In this document: positions 45,190 through 56,599 of the stretch, one piece after another
Numbering within the stretch: position 1 is the stretch's first letter
Layout of the letters: each line of letters opens with the position of its first letter
NCBI GenBank assembly: GCA_946807835.1
Contig: OX327701.1
Coordinates: 10,558,501-10,622,500, forward strand
Source of the DNA: Ailanthus altissimus
Lineage: Eukaryota > Streptophyta > Magnoliopsida > Sapindales > Simaroubaceae
Direction: 5' to 3'
Length of the DNA: 64,000 bases
Program-made: the position numbers and the translations under genes
Notes under the pieces: model-generated
The model's database searches: none
Told to the model about the DNA's origin: nothing
What the model saw: only the letters and a program-made list of their open reading frames with translations

Positions 45190-46455
45190 TGGTATCTGAC
45201 GTGATTGTTTCTAAGCACAAAATTAAGCATAAGTATACTCTCAATATGTTTTTTTTCTTCTTAAGATTGATTCTTTTAATATTTAAATTTCTCAACTCCT
45301 TTTTATTGATCAAGGCACTAATATATTCACAAGTTTCTCTCAAGGTCAAGCAAATATATCTTAATTTACTAAGTACTTATATCTCTATGATAATTGTAAT
45401 AAATCAAGATTTATTAAGAACAAATCTTATTAATCATGCATGCCAATTAGATATATCTCTATCTTAAGTTGGAACTTGTAAATCTCTTGACAATCATACA
45501 TAAAATTATCTAGGTCAAAATACTATGATTTGTCTCTCAAGTTTATCAAAGTATTACTAAACAATCACAATATTGGCTAAATATAATGAAGCATTAAGCA
45601 AAAATAATTTAAATAATAAGAAATTGAGTTCAATAAATATTAAAAAGATTTGACAATTAAGTACACATATTGAGTTCAAATAATAACCCTATAAAAAGAA
45701 ATTAGTTCATGATGACAAGAGAATTATGACTGTAAAATAAAATAAACATAATACAACCAAAAGCAAACCAATATAGACGTTGACTTATAATTGGTTGATT
45801 CACCAAAGATTTGCCAATACTCTCTTGTCCTCTTGAATTGCCTTTGCTTCTCTCTCTAAAAATTATTCTAATTGTGCTCAAATTGCTCTCTAAGACTTGT
45901 GTTGTATGTTTCCTTAAGGCTGAAACGAGTGGCTTTATATAGTAGCTTGATTTGAGTTCTTGGATTTCTTTTCAATCCAAGAAATGATGTACTGTTGCAG
46001 CAAAATCCTCCACTGCTGCAGCGAAATGCTTCTATATTGTTTTACTACAGCGAATATATGTAGCGTTGAGGGTGATTTTTTTTGGCTAATTTGGGACGTT
46101 TCCTTTAATCATGTCACTGGAGCAAAATGTCTCTTACCGTTGCAGCGGTGTAGCGCTGGGGCGATTTCATTTCTCTCACTGTAGCGATTTTCTGCTAGAG
46201 CGAAAATTGTTGTCACTGTTGGGGCAATTTTGACAGCAATTTTGTTTCTTTTTATAATTTAGTCCCTGATTTTGCTATTTATTCTCAAAACTTGCAATTT
46301 TGCTATAATTTCTTCATATTTCATCTATTTTTGCCCAAGATCTATAAATAAATAATAAAGTCCATAAATAGCTATTTATTCTCATTTAAATAACAAAATA
46401 CTAAGTAAGATGAGAATAAAATTTATAACAATTAAGCTCTTATCAGTATTAGAGC
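45190..46455 (+). promoter_or_regulatory. Primer-binding site split by solo LTR
   Basis: TGGTATC (45190-45196) and AGAGC (46451-46455) together form the copia tRNA-Met-type PBS TGGTATCAGAGC. The reversed solo LTR 45197-46445 and its duplicated GTATT separate them. Confidence 0.88.
45197..46445 (-). mobile_element. Gypsy-type solo LTR, reverse
   Basis: In reverse it reads TGATAAGAGCTTAATTGT... to ...ACGTCA, 1249 bp. Flanks are GTATC (45192-45196) and GTATT (46446-46450), 4 of 5 identical. It is related to the LTRs at 38110 and 48439 by the TGATAAG start, the CTGTAGC / CAGCG-type cluster (45985-46210) and the TATACTTGTGCTTAATTTT-like end. Confidence 0.85.
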
Positions 46456-47660
46456 AAGTTCTCTATTTTAGGACTTACCATTGTAGAGTGATCCCTTGGT
46501 GGTTCTTTTATGTACGAGGGCTAATATATTACTAGACCTCTATTTTTTAATGAATTTAATTATAGTTGTTGAAAAATTAGGATGATAACTTATTTGCAAG
46601 CCTTTAATTATGATCTTTGGTATATTGTACAAAATAGTCCTCATGTGCCTATAAAAAAGAATAAGAGAGGCAAAATTATTCATAACTTAAAGATAAGTAG
46701 AGTAAGGGGATATTAGAAATGCTTCTTTAAATGCAAAAGCTAAGAAGTATTTATTTTTTTGCATCAAATAAAAATATGTTTAATAAAATTTGCAATTATA
46801 ATGTTGTATATGCAATTAGAATACATTAGAAGCACTATATGAGAAAAATGTAAATAAGAAAAAAAAAGGAAGGTATTAACTTGGGATGATAATGAAGAAG
46901 AAGAATGTGATATTTCAAATCTTACACTTATGGTCATAGGAGATGATGAAATTGACTATCTTGATAAGGTATGCCAAACCCTCGTATGCTGAATTGTATG
47001 ATGCTTTCCAAGAATTGGATGATGATATGGCTAAACTTACATCCAAAAATACTTCAATCAAAAAGAAAAAATTTGCTTTTTCAAATGAAGTTAAAGAATT
47101 TCAAAATGAAAATGAAATATTAAAGAGTAAAAATCTTTGCTTAGAAGAAGACGCCAATTCTTTTAAGAGATAAAAACAAAATCTTGAATATGAATTTGGA
47201 GTGTTTATAGCATGCATCCAAAAGTTAATTGAGAACTCCAAGATCAATAAGTTAATTTTAGAAAATACAATCATTAGAAAAAAAACTCATTAATTAATAA
47301 GAGATTCTGATAAAATTCACCAATGGCTAAAGGATTGAAAAATTGTTGGGTTCTTAAAAATGTGTATTTGCTTAGGAGATATAGGATACAAATAATTTCT
47401 AAAGAAAAAAATATTTCAAAAAGTATTTTATAAAATCATCTTTTAAAAATGAACCAAATTCAATTTGTCACTATTGCAATAAAAATGGTCACAAAGTTTA
47501 TAATTGTCCTTTAAAAAAATTTGGAATGAAAAATATTTGAGTTTTAAAAGAACAATACTAACATTGAAGGATCTAAAAAATATTGGATACTAAAATGTGC
47601 AATTTGAAATTTGTTTTTGTAAGTACATCAAGTGAGGCAAGAGAGCTAAAAGCCATGATT
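46451..47660 (+). pseudogene. SIRE-like gag
   Basis: Recognisable blocks in order: MITYLQAFNYDLWYIVQNSP near 46575, the acidic TWDDNEEEECDISNLTLM near 46880, SYAELYDAFQELDDDMAKL (in the 46943-47173 frame) with a coiled-coil-like K/E/N-rich tail, and a CCHC zinc knuckle C-x2-C-x4-H-x4-C at 47466-47507 whose four ligands are intact. Stops and frameshifts lie between the blocks. The last recognisable words, STSSEARELKAMIDIG, end near 47670. Confidence 0.75.
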
Positions 47661-47669
47661 GATATTGGT

Positions 47670-48438
47670 AATTGATGCAAATTAGGTTGTCAAAGCTTCA
47701 TAAGATCCGTTGAACATCCCTGAGGGTCCATGATAAGGCAAGAACTAAGAAAATGAAGAAAGTATTAAATAGGCTAGTTGAGCACATCTCAAATTCATAC
47801 TTTGTTCAAGACACTGAACTGTCCGAATTCAGTGTTCAAGATGATTAATACATTGTCAATGTTATTCAAGTTTTTTGAAGTAATTTGGAGTGATTTAATT
47901 GAAGAACAAAATAAGGCATAATCAATTTAGGAAAGAAGATCTAGCACATAAAGGGAAATAATAACATGCAGATCTATCTTTTATTTTGTTTCCTAGTTTC
48001 TTTATTTTGTTTCACAATTTCTTAGGTCTTTATTTTCCTTATTTGTCTTTTAGTTTATGTTATATTTAGAAACAAAGATACAAGAATATTTTGTTTTCTT
48101 ATTATGCTTGTTATTTATTTCTTTCCTTATTATGCTTGTTATTTATTTTCTCTTTTAATAATCAAATTCTTACTATATCTTGGATTTGATTTATTTTCCT
48201 TTTGCCTACTTGGAGATTTTGGCTATATAAGCTGTTATAGCTCTAAAGGGAATTCAAAGTTTATGATACTAATATTATTGAAAGTTTTCTCTTGGTTCTT
48301 CAAAGAACTTTTCAAAACTTATCAAGATTTCTTCTTGTAGTGTTCATCATTGACTTATCATTCATAATCTTTCTCATCTTTCTTGAGTATGGCATCCATC
48401 TTAAATTCTTATACCTCTGGTTCTTATCTCCTTATAGG
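47670..48438 (+). mobile_element. Gypsy pol C-terminus and LTR fragment
   Basis: About 47704-47850 encodes DPLNIPEGP, a frameshift, then KARTKKMKKVLNRLVEHI and a stop. This resembles the 'GPMTRARAK' C-terminal tail of gypsy polyproteins. From about 47960 the T-rich sequence ending CCTCTGGTTCTTATCTCC resembles a gypsy LTR with a promoter and leader (TATATAAGC at 48222). It continues after the next solo LTR at 49753 (GTAACGGGTCAAGATTC). Exact ends are not resolvable. Confidence 0.5.
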
Positions 48439-49752
48439 TGATAAGCGTAAATTATATATATATATATTATTTTCACTCCCTTAACTTAATTAATTGCTCA
48501 TTTTAATAAGAATATTAGACTTTTTATATGTTTAATTGTTATTTTGTAAGTTGAAGTCAATGGAGCAATTGGGGATGAAAATCTAAGAAAAACAAGGAAA
48601 AATATAATGCTACAGTACGCTACAATGTCTATGAACAATAACGCGCGAACAATGCCCCTGTGCTACAGTGCTGTCGCCCAGCGATGAACAGTGGTTGCGG
48701 CAGCGGTGAACAATGCGATTTTTTCTAATCCTAAAAGAAATACAACTCCAAAATTCTAATCAATTCCTATATAAAGGCTACTCGTTTCATACATCAGATA
48801 ACACACAATTTAGGGCTCTTATAGCCACAACACAGTGAAGAAGAGTAATTTTTAGAGAGAGAAGTAAAGAAAATTCAAGGAAGTAAGAGATTATTGGCGA
48901 ATCTTTGGCATATCAACCAACTGCGAATTGACATCTATATTGGTTTGCTTTGGATTGTATCATGTCTATTTTATTTTTCAGCCATAATTCTCTTGTTATC
49001 ATGAGCTAAATTTATTTTTTAGGATTATTACTTAAACTCAATATGTGAGCTTAATTGTTGGATCTTTTTAATATTTATTTGAACTCAATTCTTCATTATT
49101 CAAATTATTTGTTCTTAATGCTTCATTATATTTGATCAATATTGTGATTGCTTTAGTAATACTTTGATAAACTCGGAAGAGGCATCATTGTATTTAGACC
49201 TAAATAATTTGATGCATGATTGTAGAGTAACATTCAATGTTACATATGCAAGTTTCGAATTAGGATAGAAATATACTTAATTGGCATGTATGGTCAATAA
49301 GACTTATTCTTAATGAATCTTTATTTATTACAAGTACCATAGGAATATAGGTATTTGGTAAATTAAGATATACTTGCATGATCTTGGAAGAGGCTTGTGA
49401 ATACATTAGTGTCTTGACCAATAATAATAATTGAGGGATATAAATACTAAAGGATTAATCTTTAGAAACCATATTGAAGGATAGTAATTAACCCTAGGCT
49501 TTCTCTATATTGTTATTTTCTTATTTTATTTAAATTATGTCATTTATTTTATGCACTTTTATTTTATTCAAATTTATTGCAAAATTAAGATTTGATTTTT
49601 CTGAATAATTATAAGAAAGATATAATTTTAGTACTTGGTAAAAAATAAAAATTATTCTTGTGGGTTCGACATCCGACTTTATAAGTCTCTTTATTACTTG
49701 TTACGATAGCGTATACTTGTGCTTAATTTTAAGATATTGAAATATCGCATCA
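48439..49752 (+). mobile_element. Gypsy-type solo LTR
   Basis: TGATAAGCGTAAAT...ATATCGCATCA, 1314 bp, same family group as 38110-39474. AGGT occurs directly at both junctions (48437-48440 reading AGGTG, and 49752-49755), but a perfect 5-bp duplication is not present. Contains a GC-rich cluster with GCTACAGTACGCTACA at about 48610, then GCGCG and CAGCG words to 48710. A TATATAAAGG box lies at about 48770. Confidence 0.75.
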
Positions 49753-49849
49753 GGTAACGGGTCAAGATTCTTTATTTTTTTTGTTTGTTTGAGAATTTAA
49801 ACTAGAACTATCATTGGCAAAGGAACTTCATTGAACGTCGAGTCTCATT

Positions 49850-50562
49850 TTTCTTTATGAGGTTCACATCAGTAATAATTTTTACCTTATTGATGGATAT
49901 TACATTTGATGGTTCCTTGATATTGTATGAAATTTTTTTCTTGATGGCACATTATGAATTTTTGTGGTTTGAAATCTTTGATTTTATTGATGAGTTATTG
50001 TTGGAATTTGTAGATTATGGCATCACATGGGAGCTACAATATTTCATATATTGTATGTTGCATATTTGCTATTTTATTTATTTTAAGTATATTATTACAA
50101 CTTTAGTTTTTATAAGGGGAAATTTATGTATGCTATGTTTAGGAGGAGCATAGCATTATAAGCATAGATTCTCTTTGATTTGATTAATATTGCTTATAAT
50201 GCACATGATTGAGTTATATACATATTTATGATGTTTGATGAACTAATATGCATATTGGAAAATAGTTCTTCAAAGGGGGAGAGATATAAATATATATATA
50301 TAAATATATATAAGCATAAGACTAATGATAACTGCTATAATATTTATTAACCTTTTGCTGATGATAAAAGGGGAAGAATTTGATGTATTTTGATGTGAAA
50401 ATATGTACCTTATTGAATATATGATATTGATGCTTTTTATATTAACTATGCTTAAGAGTTGTTTCAAAGCTTTAAGTATACAAGTGAAATTATTACAGTT
50501 TATATTGATCTTTATAAAAATCTTCACCAAAGTCATCAACTATACGAGATATTTGTCATGGT
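49850..50562 (+). other. SIRE-like 3' non-coding region
   Basis: AT-rich with purine tracts AAAGGGGGAGAGATA (50272) and AAAAGGGGAAGAA (50367), as found downstream of pol or env-like genes in SIRE-type elements. The open frame at 49857-50153 is hydrophobic but not recognisable. Confidence 0.45.
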
Positions 50563-50577
50563 AAAAAAGGGAGAGAT
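50563..50577 (+). promoter_or_regulatory. SIRE-like polypurine tract
   Basis: AAAAAAGGGAGAGAT directly before TGTTGAC, the start of the 3' LTR at 50578. Confidence 0.8.
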
Positions 50578-50748
50578 TGTTGACTTTTTAGTCATACAAA
50601 TTAAGATTTTGAAGATAACAAATCTCTTATTGATTGTAATACATTAGTCTATTAGGAATTACATTAAAAAAAATAGTTTATGCACAAGTGAAATACTTAT
50701 AGCAACTTAAGAACTTTAAAAAATCAAAAAGCTTTTTCATAAATTATT
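50578..50748 (+). mobile_element. SIRE-like 3' LTR, truncated
   Basis: Matches the first ~170 bp of the 5' LTR (CTATTAGG, TTATGCACAAGTGAAATACT, ATTATTA...), then stops. The remaining ~800 bp are absent, so the element has lost its right end. Confidence 0.8.
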
Positions 50749-51220
50749 AAGAGTAGACATGGTTCAGAAAACTGAAAAATCAACAACCTGAACCAAAATT
50801 TTATGGTTCGATTCAATCTTAAAATTAAGAGTGGACATAAGTTCAAAAAATTGAAAAACTGTCTAAATCAAACTAAAATTTTACGGTTTGATTCAGGGTT
50901 TTGAATTGATCGGTTCTATCTTAATAGAATCGATCAATTCAGTTAGCTTTTAATTTGATTTAAGTTGAACCAAAAATCAATTTAAAACAAACAAAAAATT
51001 AAAACGCAATATTTTGGGGCCCCAAAACACAAACTTACCCTAAACGCACTCTCATCTCAAACTCTTTCTCTCTCAGAGCTCTAACTCTCTTCTTAGTAAT
51101 CAACACTTCGACAACCACTCTAGTCCGTTCTGCTCACCAACCACTGGCCTCCACTCCGAGGTCACCGTCTGATGGTAAACACCCACAACCCACCACCCCC
51201 TTTGTTTTACCTTGTGCTAC
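50749..51220. repeat. Duplicated GGTTC-rich repeat and spacer
   Basis: Two units of about 70 bp (near 50755 and 50828) share AAGAGTGGACATR, AACTGAAAAA and AAAATTTTAYGGTT. They are followed by GATCGGTTC / GAATCGATC inverted words. The type resembles the GGTTCGGTTTTTCGG-rich sequence near ends of some plant DNA transposons. From 51000 to 51220 the sequence is CT-rich with no gene recognised. Confidence 0.45.
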
Positions 51221-51242
51221 TACGGTGGCACCAGTCTAATGG

Positions 51243-51793
51243 TTCACATTCCTCCACGTCTACCACCATACTATTGTTATCCTTATGCTACCTCTGGTGG
51301 CAAACTAAGCAATCCCTTTTTCCCACTGCCTTGTTGGGAAAAAACCTATTTATAAACTTTTATAATGCAAAAAGGTCTTTGTCAATTTCGGTGCCACATG
51401 CACCAATTTATTTTTCTTTCATGTTAAGTCAAATAAATTGGCTCCATCTAAATAAATATTTGTCTCCAATATCAACATGTCCTCATGACTAACCCAAGCG
51501 TGCATGTGATCATGTACTGCTACTATCTATTGTATGCGATGGGGATCCGACCTAAGTGGAAGAGATTGGTCACAGATTACGAGATTGTTCAATTTGTTTT
51601 TAGCTATATGGTTTTGATTTTGATGTTGTATTATCATTTTACGGTATTAGGGTGCTCTAAGATCTGGGTTTAGTGCTTCAATGCCTTTTTCAATCTTTCA
51701 CTTTTGGCCCTTTTTGTTGACTTCCATTTCAAGAACTATGCCAAAAACAAGATGCCCTACCATCAAGATAAGATTAAGAATAAGCAACTGTGA
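51243..51793 (+). pseudogene. ELO-type fatty acid elongase pseudogene
   Basis: C-terminal half of a GNS1/SUR4 (ELO) family protein, an ER membrane enzyme of very-long-chain fatty acid elongation. The order is right: histidine box region TFLHVYHHTIVIL (51246), then in another frame YLWWQTKQSLFPTALL, an extra ~140 bp, then VHVIMYCYYLLYAMGIRPKW, KRLVTDYEIVQFVFSY, a TAG at 51671-51673 where W is expected, and CFNAFFNLSLLALFVDFHFK. It ends at a TGA at 51791-51793. The frameshift, the stop and the inserted stretch make it non-functional. The N-terminal half is not seen. No introns are evident, as in plant ELO genes I recall. Confidence 0.85.
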
Positions 51794-51799
51794 TCTTTT

Positions 51800-52439
51800 T
51801 CCTTCTGGTTCTTGTTTTTAGATAGTTGTGATCGATTGTGATCATTTATTGTTGCGATGGAGATCTATTTATTTGAGGGTAAAGGACATTTAGATCACAT
51901 TTTATAGTGAAATTGATAATTTATTCACCTTATTTTAAAATTAATTATTTATATTTATTTTATATAAATTTTTTTTGTTAAATTTAGTAGAATTATCCAC
52001 TTTTTAAAATTAGATGAAAGTAAAAGTTGACAATAATGTTAATTGGTAATAAAAAAAAGTTTAAAAAAGGGTAATTTTATCAAATTTAATATAAAAAATT
52101 ATAAAAGAGAGTACTTTTAAAATTAGGGTGAGTAAACTGTCACTTTTATTATAACATGAGGGTTCAAATATCCTTTACTCTTTATTTGATTGTTCTGACT
52201 TTTTACCTTTCACATTTTTCTAACAATGCTTTATTTTTATATCTGAAAAAGTCAAGTAAGACTATACATAATTTAATTATCAAAACCTAATAATATAAAA
52301 ATAAAATAAATAATATGATAACAATTTAATCAATTTATCATATTATGATAGATAATATAAGTGAATTTGTATATAATTTAATTTGAGATGTTATTTTTTT
52401 TTAAAAATCAACTTAAAAACTTTAAAGAGACATAATTAT
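51800..52439. other. AT-rich non-genic stretch
   Basis: No gene recognised. GTAAAGGACATTTAGATC (51880) and GAGGGTTCAAATATCCTTTA (52160) read as loosely inverted ends of a possible small MITE of about 300 bp, but no duplication was confirmed. Confidence 0.3.
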
Positions 52440-53790
52440 TATTAAATTATATTTGTGATTATAAGTTTTCCTTGCAATTATGATAATACCTTATAATTTC
52501 AATTTACTTAATTAAATTATTTAATTTATCATATGAAAATAAATGAATTGAAATTAAACCTTGCATAATTGAATTTTAATTGATTAATGATTATATCACA
52601 ATTTAATTTTAATTTACTCAATTGAATTATTTGATTTATCACATGAATATAAATTAATTCAAATTGAACCTTGTACAATAGAAATTGAATCTTACACAAT
52701 TGAATTTTATTTAATTATTCCATAATTAAATTATAATTATAATTTATTCAATTGAATTATTTGATTTATCACATGAATATTAATTAATTAAATGAAATCA
52801 TACATAATTGAAAATAAATCTTGCATAATTGAATATTCATTGATTAATATCATAATTGAATTATTTATTCATCACACGAATATATATTAATTCAAATTGA
52901 ACTTTGCACAATTGAATTTTAATAGATTTTATCATAATTGAGTTATTTGATTTATCTCATGAATATAAATTAATTAAAATTAAATTTTACACAATTAAAA
53001 TTGAATCTTGCCTAATTGAATTTTAATTGACTAATGATTTTAGGGTTATTGTCATCAATAACTCTCAAGGTATTGACTAATATCACAAATACCCGAAAGT
53101 TTGAGAAATAGCTTACAAAACCTCAAACGTTTAGGAAAATATTACCAATGCCCAACCATTAAGGAATCTTCCATCAAAGTTAACAAAATGAAGGGTAATA
53201 AAGTACTTTCACATATTTTATTTTCTAAAATATTTATATAATTTTAAATTCTAAAAATCATAAAGTTTACAAACCCTAAATTTTTTCTTCACTCTCTCAA
53301 TTTTACAACCCTAACACCCTAAAACCCTGTTAGTCATTGCCACCACAACCACAACTACGAAGTAAAGTCGTATGCACCACAACCACCTTAAGAGTATTGA
53401 CGATAATAACCCATGATTATATCATAATTTAATTTACTCAATTAAATTATTTAATTTATCACGTGAATATAAATTAACTGAAATTGAATCTTGCATAACT
53501 GAAATTTAATTGATTATGTCAAAATTGAATTTATAATTTCAATTTGCTAAATTGAATTATTTGATTTATGACATGTATATAAATCAATTCAAATTGAACC
53601 TTGTACAATTGAATTATAATTTTAGTTTATTTAGTTGAATTATTTGATTTATCACATGAGTATAAATTAATTGAAATTGAATCTTGCACAATTGAATTTT
53701 AATTAATTTTATCACAATTTAATTTTAATTTTACTTTACTCAATTTAATGATTTCATCATAAATATAAATTGATTACAAATAAAATAATC
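52440..53790. repeat. ~110-bp AT-rich tandem repeat
   Basis: Degenerate units built around TTATTTGATTTATCACATGA, AATATAAATTAATT and CTTGCACAATTGAATTTTAA recur near 52525, 52630, 52755, 52860, 52945, 53440, 53550 and 53645. About eight units are visible. A MITE (53043-53412) is inserted in the middle. No coding. Confidence 0.75.
53043..53412. mobile_element. MULE-type MITE, 370 bp
   Basis: Inverted ends GGGTTATTGTCATCAATA and, in reverse, GGGTTATTATCGTCAATA. Flanks are ATGATTTTA (53034-53042) and ATGATTATA (53413-53421), a 9-bp duplication with one mismatch, as for Mutator-like elements. The interior contains AACCCTAACACCCTAAAACC. No transposase. Confidence 0.75.
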
Positions 53791-53802
53791 AATTAATTTA
53801 TA

Positions 53803-54511
53803 GATATTTTCCTCAATACCCCTAAAGTATTGACTAATTTTACTAATACCCAAAGGTTTAAAAATTGACATTAATATCTAAATTTTTAACAAAATATGCA
53901 CCAATACTCAGTTGTTAAGAATACTCTATCAAATTAAATAAATTTTATGTCAATCAGTATCAAATGATCAAATTGCCCCTTACACGTTAAAAGAAACTAA
54001 CATGACAATGACTACTTGCACAAGTTCCAAAGTTATTCAAATTTCAATAAGAATTTTGACTTTTTTTATATTAAAAATCACTTATTTTAATATTATGAAA
54101 GAATCGAGATGTTATAGTGAATACACTTAATGCATGACATAATTTCAGTAATACCCACTAGTTTGAGAAAATGCGATAATGTCCAACCGTTAGAAAATAT
54201 TTTGTTAGAATTAACAGAATTATGTGAAATGACTAAATTGTATTTTTAAACATAAAAATAAAAAATTGATAATTCTACCCCTACAAAGCACATTCCAATA
54301 AAAATTTAATTTTTCAATAATAAAGTAATAATATTGACTAAGGGGTAATGGCTCTTTGGATAAAACAATATTGAAATAATGATATTATCATTTTTTTCAA
54401 TTAATTTTAATAGAAAATTCCCTAATGGTTAGGCATTACTGCCTATTTTTTAAACTAATGGGTATTATTAAAATTAGGCCATACCTTAAAGGTATTCACG
54501 ATAATATCCCT
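53803..54511. mobile_element. Related MITE ends, composite
   Basis: The left end near 53803 (CCTCAATACCCCTAAAGTAT) and the right end near 54511 (reverse GGGATATTATCGTGAATACC) belong to the same MITE family as 53043-53412. An additional internal end lies near 54130. It is probably two or more overlapping old copies. A third right-end copy is at about 63912. Confidence 0.5.
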
Positions 54512-54916
54512 TAAAGAACCTTAAAAAATAATAAATAAAACAATAATAAATAAAATCCTATATAAAATAATAAAAAATAAATGCTATCAAAAAAATTAAA
54601 ATTTAATTAAAAATTGATAATAAAAAATAAATTTCTTATAATTTTTTCAAGAAGAAAAGAAAAATTAAAAAAACGGGTGAGCTGCCAGTAAATAGCCTGG
54701 GCTCGCTTAGCCACTATCAACAGCCATTTTTGGCACATTATACTTAAGTGTTTAGATCTCATTTTTCTGTAGAAATGCCTTCTGAGGGCTGACAAAAGGA
54801 CATTGATGCATAAAATTTAAGGAAAATAAGTGCAAACAACATCTGAATCTTACTATCACTTGAGCCTCGTAAAGAAATTAACCAGAGAACAGCTTCTTTT
54901 CATTACCACAAAATTT
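54512..54916. other. 3' flank of the helicase-like exon region
   Basis: AT-rich to 54660, then less so to 54916. Before the copia insertion this sequence was joined to 63052, i.e. downstream of the minus-strand exon at 63194-63475. No gene recognised. Confidence 0.35.
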
Positions 54917-54921
54917 TTCCT

Positions 54922-56330
54922 TGTTGGTAGCAAATAAAAAAAATTTCTGTTTAATAAAATAAATGCAGCAGAAGCCAGATCATCTTGTTCGTAATTACAT
55001 GTATAAGGATAGAAGATTACCTCAATTCCTCGCTATGAAAAATTTTAAATTGACCGATTGTAATTTTTTCTACTATCCTTAATCTTCAAACTCAACGCGT
55101 GTAGCACGTAGATCTCTCTTTAATCTCTAAAATCACTAACACCCAAATCTGAGAGATTAGTAATAACCAAATTTTTTTCTACATAAGAATATGTAAAAAG
55201 AATTTTTCTGGTTATTTTTGTTGTTATTGTTTACTACTTCATACCTTTCATATATATAGGAATCTCTCTTGGGTATTTAGAATTATATTAGGATTTAGAA
55301 AATTAGAGTTTAATTAGGATTTGAGCTAGTAGAGAGACTGTAATACCCATGGGCTTCCTATCTCCAACTTAAATGGCTCAATCCTAATCTTCTTTTTATA
55401 CACAAGTTATTCTGAGTTAACCCTAGGCTATTATTCCACTAAAAGTCAAGGGTTGTCCTCTAATAACCCATATTATTAAGTAAAAATTCATTTAATTAAA
55501 ACTTCTTTTAATTAAATTGAGTTTGGTTTTAGACCAATCACAGCAATTTAATTGATCTTCTAATAAATGGCCATAAAAACGTCTTATCTCTTTAATTACT
55601 TATTCGCTCTTAAGTCACTGAATGCTGTAATGATCACTTTTAATATGTCTATATTTGTAAATAAATTTACAAATAAATATTATTATTCAACAAATAATTT
55701 ATTGAATAAAATGCAGCCACAAATTCAAATGATCAAGTACAGCAAACAACTTAGGTGAATATTATTTATTAGATTTCATCTTGCAAATATATGTTCTTAC
55801 GACCCATGAAATTATATCTCGAAGATATAGAGATTTTGAGCATTTATATGGATCTCACTCTGTGATAACTCAAAATATATAACGCATGAATATAAGTTCA
55901 TTATTTGCTCAGGATTAAGATCAATCAAGTTTATTAAAACTTTTACAAATTAAGATCAATGACATTTAGTTAACTTGATCGAAATTCACAATAGCGACGT
56001 TCAATGTAACATATACACTAGTTTTTCTACATGAAGTCTCTTCTTCAATGATCAAGGTAAATCATTCACTATAATAAGTAGAAAAACTACAACCTTACAT
56101 AATGAAATGTCATTTTCCTTAATGGTTGTGAACTAGATTTAATTTATAAAGAACTTGTGATTTATACCCTCTGTATTAGCATCATATGTTTGATATATAG
56201 ATCACATAATTTATTAAATATGGGCTTATCAATGTATGTTCAACCATATGTATAAATAAACTTTTATTAATTGTTAAATAAAATATTATTTCACATGCTT
56301 TAAGGGCATAATAACATTATATATCTAACA
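54922..56330 (-). mobile_element. Copia 3' LTR
   Basis: 1409 bp; in reverse TGTTAGATATATAATG...GCTACCAACA. Matches the 5' LTR throughout. A TATATATAGG box lies at 55250-55260 in the plus coordinates. Confidence 0.9.
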
Positions 56331-56341
56331 ATCTCCCACTT
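56331..56341 (-). promoter_or_regulatory. Copia polypurine tract
   Basis: The minus strand reads AAGTGGGAGAT immediately before the 3' LTR. Confidence 0.85.
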
Positions 56342-56599
56342 GGATTAAAACATGTCGAATAATACTTGAACTCATATATTATTCATATGAGTTTCAAAAC
56401 TCTTTGCTGACAATAACTTTAGTGAATGGATCTACTAGATTATCCATTTACGCAAACTTAGATATCACGACCTCACCATTTTGCACACAACTCCCTTACC
56501 AAACCTTATTTTCTTCTCTTGTGGTATTCGGTTTCTTAAACTGTGCTATGACCCTGCTATTATCTTAATAAAGAATAATGAGAATCTAAGCATTAGGTA

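Larger units (their letters stand above)
44218..50748 (+). mobile_element. SIRE-like copia element, gutted
   Basis: 5' LTR 44218-45187, PBS split at 45190/46451, decayed gag about 46540-47530, gypsy-derived sequence 47670-49850 where pol should be, 3' non-coding region with GGGGGAGAGA tracts, PPT and a truncated 3' LTR 50578-50748. No copia protease, integrase, RT or RNase H is visible. The Gag type and the long purine-rich 3' region resemble SIRE/Maximus elements. Confidence 0.75.

Noticed and set aside
49857..50153. 98-codon hydrophobic frame in the SIRE-like 3' region (possible env-like gene)
   Set aside because: SIRE elements can carry env-like frames, but the hydrophobicity here follows from T-rich sequence and no signal, cleavage or coiled-coil pattern is convincing.
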